From Draconibacterium sp. (GTDB lineage Bacteria > Bacteroidota > Bacteroidia > Bacteroidales > Prolixibacteraceae), in assembly GCA_027011835.1 (NCBI GenBank), contig JALUZN010000124.1, positions 1 to 6,649 on the forward strand: a stretch of DNA of 6,649 nucleotides, written 5' to 3'. The notes under the pieces are model-generated. The model was not told where the DNA came from and made no database searches. It was given only the letters and a program-made list of their open reading frames with translations. Numbering within the stretch: position 1 is the stretch's first letter; the number at the start of each line of letters is the position of its first letter. Of the stretch, positions 1 to 6,201 are shown in pieces. The position numbers and the translations under genes are program-made.

Positions 1-101
1 CACATGAATTGAGTAAAATGACCAACAATGAACTATCTTTTTATTTCGTTGCTGGTTTGGAAATGGGCAAGCAGTTTAAAAGAGAAAAAAAAGAAAATTA
101 A
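1..101 (+). CDS. cas8b: C-terminal end of probable Cas8b (Csh1-like) large subunit, partial
   Basis: An open frame runs from the left edge (first full codon at 3) to a TAA at 99-101 and gives 32 residues. These include an amphipathic stretch ELSFYFVAGLEMGKQF followed by a lysine-rich tail. In the Csh1/Cas8b large subunits the protein ends in a helical domain, and a short FYF..G...GK-like helix at the very end is compatible with that. The main argument is position: in type I-B operons the gene directly before cas7 and cas5 encodes the large subunit, which recognises the PAM and helps recruit Cas3. A 25-base gap separates it from cas7. Too little is present to confirm the family from sequence alone. 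The fragment does rule out the longer upstream start for cas7, because that start would lie inside this gene. Confidence 0.6.
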   Translation, partial: HELSKMTNNELSFYFVAGLEMGKQFKREKKEN

Positions 102-126
102 TCTAATAACTAAAATATATAGTATT

Positions 127-1038
127 ATGAGTGAAATAATAAACAATCGTAGCGAAATTCTATTCTTGTACGACATAGAAAATGCCAATCCAAATGGCGA
201 CCCAATCAATGAAAACCGTCCACGCTTTGACACAGAGGACAGTACCGTTTTAGTAACTGACGTTCGATTAAAAAGGACAATCCGTGATTACTGGTTTGAA
301 TATAAGGGTTTTAACGGCAAAAACGGAAGTGATGTTTTTGTGCGCGAAACAACCTACAACGAGGGTGACAAACAATACATTAAAGATGGAAAACGCAGAG
401 CAAAAGATTTTGAAGAACAAATGGATAATATATTAAATAATTGTATCGATATCCGCACTTTTGGTGGTGTTATTCCTTTAAGTAATGCTTCAATCACCAG
501 AATTGGACCTGTTCAATTTCAGATGGGGCGTTCGTTAAATAGAACCGAAATTATTGAAGAACAAGGAACGGGAGCCTTTGCATCCGGCGATAAAAAAGCA
601 CAAGCTACTTTCCGAACCGAATTTAAGGTTCCTTATGCTATAATTGGTTTTAATGGAATTATTAACGAAAAATCAGCTCAATATTCAAAAATGACCAATG
701 ATGATAAAGAACTGTTAAAAGAAGGAATTTGGGAAGGTACGAAAGCGTTAATTTCGCGCTCAAAATTCGGGCAAACGCCACTACTGTTGCTTGTGATTGA
801 TTACAACGAACCTTTTTATATTGGAAGTTTACGCCAAAGAATTAAGCTGGATTCAGGCGAAATAAACGAAATGCAGATTAGAAATGTAAAAGATTACAAA
901 ATTGATGTTTCGGAATTAGTTGCCGAGTTGAAAGCAAACAAAGACAAAATTGCCAGTATTGATTTTAAAACTGATTCGAGAGTGCAAATGGTTTGCAACG
1001 GTCAAAATATCAGTAAAATAAATAAAGATGATTTATAA
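127..1038 (+). CDS. cas7: Cas7 backbone subunit of type I-B Cascade (Csh2 family)
   Basis: This 303-residue RAMP-fold protein forms the repeated backbone of the Cascade complex and binds the crRNA spacer. Visible signatures of the Csd2/Csh2 group are ENANPNGDP at residues 18-26, VTDVRLKRTIRDYW at 43-56, DIRTFGGVIPL at 108-118 and GPVQFQMGRSLNR at 127-139. The first two together are typical of Csh2, which fixes the subtype as I-B. The length agrees with the usual size of about 300 residues. The ATG at 127 is chosen because MSEIINNRSEILFLYD begins as family members do. An in-frame ATG at 28 would add 33 lysine-rich residues and overlap the end of the upstream gene. No clear Shine-Dalgarno sequence precedes the start. 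The gene overlaps cas5 by 11 bases, suggesting coupled translation. It looks intact. Confidence 0.96.
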   Translation: MSEIINNRSEILFLYDIENANPNGDPINENRPRFDTEDSTVLVTDVRLKRTIRDYWFEYKGFNGKNGSDVFVRETTYNEGDKQYIKDGKRRAKDFEEQMDNILNNCIDIRTFGGVIPLSNASITRIGPVQFQMGRSLNRTEIIEEQGTGAFASGDKKAQATFRTEFKVPYAIIGFNGIINEKSAQYSKMTNDDKELLKEGIWEGTKALISRSKFGQTPLLLLVIDYNEPFYIGSLRQRIKLDSGEINEMQIRNVKDYKIDVSELVAELKANKDKIASIDFKTDSRVQMVCNGQNISKINKDDL

Positions 1039-1789
1039 AGAAATACTCATTTTCGAAATAAGTAGCGAATATGGGCATTTCCGAAAGTACAATACAACCA
1101 CTTCGCCACTTACCTATTCAATACCTACCCGAACAGCAATTGCGGGCGTTTTAGGTGCGATATTGGGAATGGAGCGGGAAGTGGCTGACGGCATTTATCC
1201 CGAAGGGGCAATTCCTGTTCAGGAATTTTTTTCGAAAGCGAATTCGGATATCGCAATTCAAATTATCAATCCGGTTAAAAAAGAAAATGTGGCGATGAAT
1301 TTAATCAATACAAAAAAATCATTTTACGATTTAACAAAAGCCGGGCGAACACAAATAGAATTTGAATTGCTAAAGAATGTCCGGTATCGAGTATATTTCG
1401 GATTGAAAAACAATGAAGCTACATTCAACGAATTGACTCGGAGAATAAAAGCAAAGAATCATTATTTTTCACCTTATTTAGGTTTAGCCCAATTTACTGC
1501 CACAATAGATTTTGTGGATTTGAAACAGGCTAAGCTAATTGAAAATACCAGAAAGCAATTTGTTGAAATCAATACGGCGGTTAATCTTTCAAAAATAAAA
1601 GAAGAGCAGCCAATAGATTTCGATTATTCAGCCTTGTATTCCGCAAACAATATGCCCATTGAAATGAACCGAAATAGGGAAGTTCAGGAATATTCAGAAG
1701 TTCTTATTGAAAAAAATGGCTTACCGGTAAAAGCAAAAGTTGAAAATTATTATCGTATCGACAATTACGGTAATATCTTATTCCTGTAA
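1028..1789 (+). CDS. cas5: Cas5 subunit of type I-B Cascade (Cas5h)
   Basis: This 253-residue RAMP protein caps the 5' handle of the crRNA in the Cascade complex and contacts the large subunit. The N-terminal Cas5 signature is clear: FRKYNTTTSPLTYSIPTRTA spans residues 18-37 and is followed by IAGVLGAILG at 38-47, the helix that packs in the first ferredoxin-like fold. Further family-like blocks are RTQIEFELLKNVRYRVYF at 107-124 and YFSPYLGLAQFTA at 146-158. Size and motif order fit the Cas5h type that partners Csh2. The start ATG lies inside the end of cas7, and the stop is followed two bases later by the cas3 ATG, so cas7, cas5 and cas3 are almost certainly one transcript. In other type I systems a Cas5 can process crRNA, but a separate Cas6 is present here, so this copy probably serves as a structural subunit. 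Confidence 0.94.
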   Translation: MIYKEILIFEISSEYGHFRKYNTTTSPLTYSIPTRTAIAGVLGAILGMEREVADGIYPEGAIPVQEFFSKANSDIAIQIINPVKKENVAMNLINTKKSFYDLTKAGRTQIEFELLKNVRYRVYFGLKNNEATFNELTRRIKAKNHYFSPYLGLAQFTATIDFVDLKQAKLIENTRKQFVEINTAVNLSKIKEEQPIDFDYSALYSANNMPIEMNRNREVQEYSEVLIEKNGLPVKAKVENYYRIDNYGNILFL

Positions 1790-1791
1790 AT

Positions 1792-4203
1792 ATGGAACTA
1801 TTATCGCATCCTGAAAAAATGCTAAACTCGCATTTGTCGGAAGTTGCAAAAGTTGCAGTTCAAACTATTAAAGGAAAGAGTTTAAACTTTTCCTTTAATT
1901 ATGCCAACGAAAATATTGATGTCTCCAAATTAGTTGTTGATTTGGTGTATTTGTCAGCGGCATTTCACGATTTGGGCAAAGCAACAAGTTTTTTTCAGGA
2001 TTATATTCGGAATTTAGATAAAGTACACGATAAAAGAAAGAGTCATGCTTTGCTATCGGCAGTATTTGTTTTTTATGTTGTGCGTAAATTCCTTGAATCA
2101 AAAAAGATAAACAAAGATATTGCAATGTTGCTTTCTGTGTTTACTTTTTCAGCCGTTAAAAAACATCATGGTCGTCTCGGAAATTTGTCTGATGAGGTTT
2201 TAGTAAACCCGGAGTGGAGAGAACTTTTGAACGAACTAACACAAAGCATAAATTCTGAAAAGGTTCAGGAACTTATTGATGTTCACATCTTAGATTATGA
2301 TTTAAGAATTGATTGGGGTGATTTTGTAAATTTTATTCAGTCTGAATCGTACAACACTTTTTTGGAAGATTTCTCATTTGATATTTTGCAAGATAATTAC
2401 AGTGAAATAGATTCAAACTCAAAAATAACCTTGTTTTATCTTCATCAAACTATCTATTCAACTTTACTTTTTGCCGATAAAAACGAAGTTATTTTAGACA
2501 AAAATGAAGTAATAATTAACCATTCTGATATAATTCAAAAAGTTGAGAAGTACAGGAATAGCAAAGGTTTCAACAGGCCGGAATCAGAAATAGACAAACT
2601 TAAAAATGAGGCTTTTTATTCGTCTATTAAGCATTTAGAAAAAGTGTTCAATAAACATCAACATATTTATTCGGTAACCCTACCAACAGGGTTAGGCAAG
2701 ACAATTACAACTTTTAATATTGCCGATAAAATACGAAAACTGTCAGGTTTTAAAAATGCAAAAATTATTGTTAATATTCCGTTTACTTCGATTATCGACC
2801 AAAGTTTTGAAGTTTATGCCGATATATTAAAAACTAAGGATACAAACATTTTGTTAAAACACCATCATTTGGCAGAACCTGTTTATAAAACTACCGAAAA
2901 TATTTCCGACTATTTTCAAAGTAAATTTTTAATCGAAACCTGGCAGTCGGATACTGTGGTTACAACGTTTGTACAACTACTCGAAACCCTGTTTTCGTGC
3001 GACAAAGCTAAGTTGATGAAATTTGCACATTTGGCTAATTCTGTTATCCTGCTTGATGAGATACAAACAATTCCGTATGAATACTGGGAAACCATTCGCG
3101 AATCATTTAAAATTTTAGGTAAAAAATTGAACATCTATTTTGTTTTAATTTCGGCAACGCAACCATTGATTTTTACACCCAATGAAGACATTATTGAACT
3201 TGTCCCCGATTACAGAAAGTACTTCCTGTTCTTTAATCGCACCAAATTGATTATCGGCGATAAAATTGATTTTGATAAATTTAAAATAACTCTTTCCAAT
3301 TACATTCAGAATAACCCGAAAAAAGATATCTTAGTAATTGTTAATACAAAAAAAGCAGCAAGTGAAACTTTTAAATTTATTTGTGAAGAAACAGATACAT
3401 CAGTTATTGAGACCTACTTTTTAACTACATTGATAACGCCCTTCGAGAGAAAAAAAATCATTAATCGAATAAAAAAAACATCAAGTCGCCAAAAGGTTAT
3501 TATCTCAACCCAATTGGTAGAAGCAGGAGTTGATATCTCTGTCGATACTGTATTTCGACAGCTATCTCCAATCGATTCTATTATTCAGGCAGCTGGACGT
3601 GCAAATCGCTATAACGAAAAACAGAGCATTTCAGAAGTATATGTTTATGATATTGAAGAATATCGAAAATCGAGCAATTTTGTCTATGGAAGTGATTTGT
3701 TAATGAAAACAGAAAATGTTTTAAAAGGATTTCAAGAAGTTGAAGAAAAAGATTATATCCAGCTTATTGAGAAATATTTTATTGAAGTGAGAAGACAAGC
3801 GGATAACACAAGTCAACCAATTTTAAATGCAATTAAGAATCTCGATTTTGCTTTGGTGAATTTTGAATTAATTGAAACCAGAAAAACTGAATCAATTTAT
3901 ATTCAGTTAAATGAGCGGGCAAAACAAATCTGGGATGCATACTTAATCATTTCTCAAACCGAAAACTTAAAACCTTGGGAAAGGGAAGCTGAGTTCAGTA
4001 AAATAAAAACTGAGTTTTATGATTTTGTAATTAATGTTCCTATTCCATTCGACTCACAATTGATTGATTTTGACTCAGAAAAGCAATTTCATTTTTATGT
4101 TTCTGATTTGGAAAATCCCAGTCAAAATTATAGCTATTCTAGTGAAGACTTTACCCAAAATAGAGGATACATTGCCAATCAAAATACAACCTATTTTCTT
4201 TAA
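1792..4203 (+). CDS. cas3: Cas3 nuclease-helicase, N-terminal HD domain fused to DExD/H helicase
   Basis: This 803-residue effector is recruited by target-bound Cascade, nicks the displaced strand and degrades DNA while moving 3' to 5' using ATP. The HD nuclease occupies roughly residues 1-230: H14, the HD pair H59-D60 in FHDLGK, H85, the HH pair at 125-126, and D229 in LFAD. The helicase follows with TLPTGLGKT at 296-304 (Walker A, K303), a TTF motif at 391-393, LLDEIQ at 420-425 (motif II), SAT at 454-456 (motif III), VEAGVDIS at 576-583 (motif V) and QAAGRANR at 599-606 (motif VI). The remainder to the C-terminus is the accessory domain. All catalytic motifs are present, so the enzyme should be active. 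A heptapeptide repeat, DKNEVIL/DKNEVII, sits at 229-242 at the HD-helicase junction. The gene begins two bases after cas5 and ends before a 131-base gap. Confidence 0.97.
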   Translation: MELLSHPEKMLNSHLSEVAKVAVQTIKGKSLNFSFNYANENIDVSKLVVDLVYLSAAFHDLGKATSFFQDYIRNLDKVHDKRKSHALLSAVFVFYVVRKFLESKKINKDIAMLLSVFTFSAVKKHHGRLGNLSDEVLVNPEWRELLNELTQSINSEKVQELIDVHILDYDLRIDWGDFVNFIQSESYNTFLEDFSFDILQDNYSEIDSNSKITLFYLHQTIYSTLLFADKNEVILDKNEVIINHSDIIQKVEKYRNSKGFNRPESEIDKLKNEAFYSSIKHLEKVFNKHQHIYSVTLPTGLGKTITTFNIADKIRKLSGFKNAKIIVNIPFTSIIDQSFEVYADILKTKDTNILLKHHHLAEPVYKTTENISDYFQSKFLIETWQSDTVVTTFVQLLETLFSCDKAKLMKFAHLANSVILLDEIQTIPYEYWETIRESFKILGKKLNIYFVLISATQPLIFTPNEDIIELVPDYRKYFLFFNRTKLIIGDKIDFDKFKITLSNYIQNNPKKDILVIVNTKKAASETFKFICEETDTSVIETYFLTTLITPFERKKIINRIKKTSSRQKVIISTQLVEAGVDISVDTVFRQLSPIDSIIQAAGRANRYNEKQSISEVYVYDIEEYRKSSNFVYGSDLLMKTENVLKGFQEVEEKDYIQLIEKYFIEVRRQADNTSQPILNAIKNLDFALVNFELIETRKTESIYIQLNERAKQIWDAYLIISQTENLKPWEREAEFSKIKTEFYDFVINVPIPFDSQLIDFDSEKQFHFYVSDLENPSQNYSYSSEDFTQNRGYIANQNTTYFL

Positions 4204-4250
4204 TCATGCAAATAACACAAACAAAACTAAAATTCATCTAATAAATGCTC

Positions 4251-4291
4251 TGAGTTCAAAGCAGAATATAGTATTTATTGTTTTGAACTCA
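4251..4291 (+). promoter_or_regulatory. Alternative RNA stem competing with the long palindrome
   Basis: TGAGTTCAAA at 4251-4260 is the exact reverse complement of TTTGAACTCA at 4282-4291. Allowing two G-U pairs, the helix extends to 14 pairs (4251-4264 with 4278-4291) around a 13-base loop. It uses the centre and part of the left arm of the 46-base palindrome, so in an RNA reading through from cas3 the two structures exclude each other. That is the geometry of an attenuator or switch. An alternative reading is a pair of inverted protein-binding sites about 31 bases apart, close to three helical turns. The pairing is seen directly; any function is inferred. Confidence 0.4.
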
Positions 4292-4310
4292 AAACAATAA
4301 ATACTATATT
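4265..4310. repeat. 46-base near-perfect palindrome between cas3 and the ATPase gene
   Basis: The arms at 4265-4286 and 4289-4310 are exact reverse complements over 22 bases, and only the central AC dinucleotide breaks the symmetry. As RNA this gives 21 pairs closing a four-base loop, plus a possible G4264-U4311 wobble. The arms are extremely AT-rich. No run of T follows the right arm on the + strand, nor the left arm on the - strand, so it does not look like an ordinary intrinsic terminator. It overlaps the probable promoter of the ATPase gene, which fits an operator, though an RNA processing or transcript-end structure for cas3 mRNA is also possible. Confidence 0.85.
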
Positions 4311-4312
4311 TA
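4282..4312 (+). promoter_or_regulatory. Putative Bacteroidota-type promoter for ATPase-cas6-cas1
   Basis: TTTG at 4282-4285 is followed after 19 bases by TATATTTA at 4305-4312. The Bacteroidota housekeeping promoter is TTTG, about 19-20 bases, then TAnnTTTG. The match is perfect at the -33 box and misses only the last base of the -7 box. Transcription would start near 4318-4320, shortly before the ATG at 4335. The elements lie inside the palindrome, so a protein bound there would block RNA polymerase. AT-rich DNA gives chance matches, hence only moderate confidence. Confidence 0.45.
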
Positions 4313-4320
4313 CAAAAAAT

Positions 4321-4326
4321 AGGAAA
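4321..4326 (+). promoter_or_regulatory. Weak ribosome binding site of the ATPase gene
   Basis: AGGAAA lies eight bases before the ATG at 4335. It is the best purine-rich Shine-Dalgarno-like sequence in front of any gene in the window, and it supports this ATG as the start. Bacteroidota ribosomes depend little on such sites, so the match may have little effect. Confidence 0.35.
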
Positions 4327-4334
4327 CATAAATT

Positions 4335-5519
4335 ATGAATGAACTTTACGCATATCAAACAGAATTGTTAAAATCGGTAAATAAAAATTTTATTCGCTTT
4401 TTATACAATAATATCGACTGGGAACAGCAGATGATAGGCATAAAAGGACCGCGAGGTACCGGCAAAACAACCTTAATGCTGCAACATCTGAAATATGGCA
4501 ACCACGACAGCTCCAAAGCACTGTATGTTAGCGTAGAACATCCCTGGTTTCTGAGAAATACCCTTTTCGAGACCGTTCAGGAATTTTACCGTAATGGTGG
4601 CTTGTACCTTTATGTCGATGAGGTACATAAATACGAAAACTGGTCGCGCGAACTAAAAATAATATACGATGGTTTTCCACAGTTAAAAGTGGTTTTTAGT
4701 GCTTCGTCGGCTCTCGAAATATACAAGGGCGAGGCCGACTTAAGCAGACGGGTGTTAACATACGAATTGCCCGGCTTGTCGTTTAGAGAGTATATAGAAA
4801 TGGTTTATAAACTTAAATGGGATAAATTATCTTTCGATCAGATTTGCAACAACCATTATCAAATTGCCGTTGATATTTCCCAAAAACAGTTGATTATCCC
4901 TCTTTTTAGGGAGTACCTTCAATTTGGCTACCTGCCAATTTCAAAAAAAATAAAACAATCGTTGTATCCTATCTATCTGTTTAATACCATAAACACAGTA
5001 ATTGAGCAAGACCTTCAATTGTCGAAAAAACTGACAGCTCCTGCAATACATAAATTGAGGAGATTGTTAGGTATTATCTCGCAGGTTGTTCCTTTCGAAC
5101 CCAATATATCGTCTATTGCAAAAAAATCGGGAATAGGAAGAAATACCGTCCTCGAATTTTTAATCCTTTTGGAACAAGCCAGAATAATCAACTTTCTGAT
5201 CCGCAGTCAATACGGAATATCTGCCCTACAAAAGCCCGACAAAATTTTCATGGAAAATACAAACCTTATGTATGTTTTAGATGAATCACCAAACATTGGA
5301 ACTGTGAGGGAGACATTTTTGTTAAACCAATTAAAAAATTCAGGATTAAAAATCAAGTATCCAAAAACAGGTGATTTTTTGGTGAACAATACCCAACTGA
5401 TTGAAATGGGGGGTAAAAATAAATCGAATGTAGAACTTCCCGCTTATATTGCGATGGATGACATTGAAGTTGGTTTTGGCAGAACAATACCACTTTGGCT
5501 TTTTGGTTTTCTCTATTAA
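4335..5519 (+). CDS. AAA family ATPase with C-terminal DUF4143-type region
   Basis: This 394-residue cytoplasmic ATPase of the AAA_14/DUF4143 architecture is common and multicopy in Bacteroidota genomes, with no settled cellular role. The ATPase core shows Walker A GPRGTGKT at 38-45 (K44, T45), Walker B LYLYVDEVHKY at 90-100 (D95, E96), a sensor-1-like VVFSASSALEI at 119-129 and a candidate arginine finger pair R138-R139 in DLSRR. Residues around 255-290 resemble a winged helix. The C-terminal part has D347, E357 and K361 spaced like a restriction-endonuclease fold, and ends in the PLWLFGFLY type of tail seen in full-length relatives. The gene is intact. It sits between cas3 and cas6, 11 bases before cas6, behind its own probable promoter. 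It is not a known core Cas protein. It could be a passenger or an accessory to this CRISPR locus. Confidence 0.9.
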   Translation: MNELYAYQTELLKSVNKNFIRFLYNNIDWEQQMIGIKGPRGTGKTTLMLQHLKYGNHDSSKALYVSVEHPWFLRNTLFETVQEFYRNGGLYLYVDEVHKYENWSRELKIIYDGFPQLKVVFSASSALEIYKGEADLSRRVLTYELPGLSFREYIEMVYKLKWDKLSFDQICNNHYQIAVDISQKQLIIPLFREYLQFGYLPISKKIKQSLYPIYLFNTINTVIEQDLQLSKKLTAPAIHKLRRLLGIISQVVPFEPNISSIAKKSGIGRNTVLEFLILLEQARIINFLIRSQYGISALQKPDKIFMENTNLMYVLDESPNIGTVRETFLLNQLKNSGLKIKYPKTGDFLVNNTQLIEMGGKNKSNVELPAYIAMDDIEVGFGRTIPLWLFGFLY

Positions 5520-5530
5520 AGAAACAGAGC

Positions 5531-6190
5531 ATGCAAATTACACAAACCATAATACAGTTTCCCGACATAAAATTACAAACCCGCGATGCACACAAGTTGC
5601 GAGGGTATTTCGGCAACTTGTTTAAAGAGCAATCGCCACTGTTGCACAACCACTATGCCGATGGAAAGGCTCGTTATGCCTACCCGCTTGTTCAGTACAA
5701 AGTAATAGACAACACGCCCGTTTTAGTGGGGTTTCAACAAGGTGGCGAATTGCTGGTTTCGCTGTTCCTGAAAATTAAAGAAATTGATATTGAAGGAGAA
5801 CAATTCCCTGTGCTCGCAAAAAACATCAGCCAAGAACATGAGGAGTTATCGGTAAACAAACAACTGTTTAACTATAGTTTTAAAACCCTCTGGATGGCAC
5901 TCAACCAAAACAACCACCGAAAATATTTGAAATTAAAAGAGGGAGCAAAAAAAGAATTTCTTAACCGTCAGTTGCAAAACAATATCTTAAGCTTTTACAA
6001 AGGTTTATCGTTTCGTACCTCGGAGCGGATTATGGCTGTTTCGCAATTAAAAGAGAAACAGACAAAATTTAAAGGCCAGCCAATGTTAGGGTTCACCGGA
6101 AATTTTACCAGCAACGCCTTTATTCCCGAACTTGCCGGAATTGGCAAATCGGTTAGCCGTGGTTTTGGCACAGTTGCCCAAATAAAATAA
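5531..6190 (+). CDS. cas6: Cas6 (Cas6b-type) pre-crRNA endoribonuclease
   Basis: This 219-residue protein should cleave CRISPR precursor RNA within the repeats and supply mature crRNA to Cascade. The C-terminal glycine-rich loop GIGKSVSRGFGTV at 203-215 is the hallmark of Cas6 RAMP proteins and contacts the repeat RNA. The N-terminal half has RGYFGNLF at 24-31 and SPLLHNHYADGKARYAYPL at 35-53, as in the Cas6b group of Bacteroidota type I-B loci. H39 or H41 is the likely catalytic histidine. The ATG at 5531 is preferred because MQITQTIIQFPDIKL starts the first beta strand of the fold. A start at 5495 would add 12 residues and overlap the ATPase gene by 25 bases. Gaps of 11 bases on both sides place it in one transcript with the ATPase gene and cas1. 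In many I-B operons cas6 lies at the far end beside cas8b instead. Confidence 0.9.
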   Translation: MQITQTIIQFPDIKLQTRDAHKLRGYFGNLFKEQSPLLHNHYADGKARYAYPLVQYKVIDNTPVLVGFQQGGELLVSLFLKIKEIDIEGEQFPVLAKNISQEHEELSVNKQLFNYSFKTLWMALNQNNHRKYLKLKEGAKKEFLNRQLQNNILSFYKGLSFRTSERIMAVSQLKEKQTKFKGQPMLGFTGNFTSNAFIPELAGIGKSVSRGFGTVAQIK

Positions 6191-6201
6191 AGATTAAAAC
6201 T

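Noticed and set aside
28..126. Longer cas7 start at the ATG at 28
   Set aside because: It overlaps the reading frame of the upstream Cas8b end, adds 33 residues with no resemblance to Cas7, and the family start fits the ATG at 127.
1792..4203. cas3 looks more AT-rich than its neighbours, suggesting separate origin
   Set aside because: By eye, a few 60-base lines of cas3 fall near 25% GC against 37-50% in some lines of cas7, the ATPase gene and cas6. The spread is uneven, and lysine-, asparagine- and isoleucine-rich coding could explain it, so no boundary can be claimed without a full calculation.
4064..4300. A 78-codon + strand ORF across the end of cas3 and the gap
   Set aside because: It lies mostly inside cas3 in another frame, its composition is unlike a folded protein, and its end falls in the palindrome.
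4265..4311. Intrinsic terminator after cas3
   Set aside because: The stem is strong but its arms are nearly all A and T, and no U-tract follows in either direction, so the usual requirements are not met.
4204..4334. A remnant CRISPR repeat or leader in the gap
   Set aside because: There is no repeated 28-37-base unit with spacers; only the single palindrome and its competing arm are present.
5495..5530. Longer cas6 start at the ATG at 5495
   Set aside because: The extra residues are translated from the end of the ATPase gene in another frame; the fold's first strand begins right after the ATG at 5531.
5353..5649. A 98-codon - strand ORF opposite the ATPase-cas6 junction
   Set aside because: It is antisense to two well-supported genes, shows no recognisable motif, and is rich in cysteine and proline as expected for a shadow frame.
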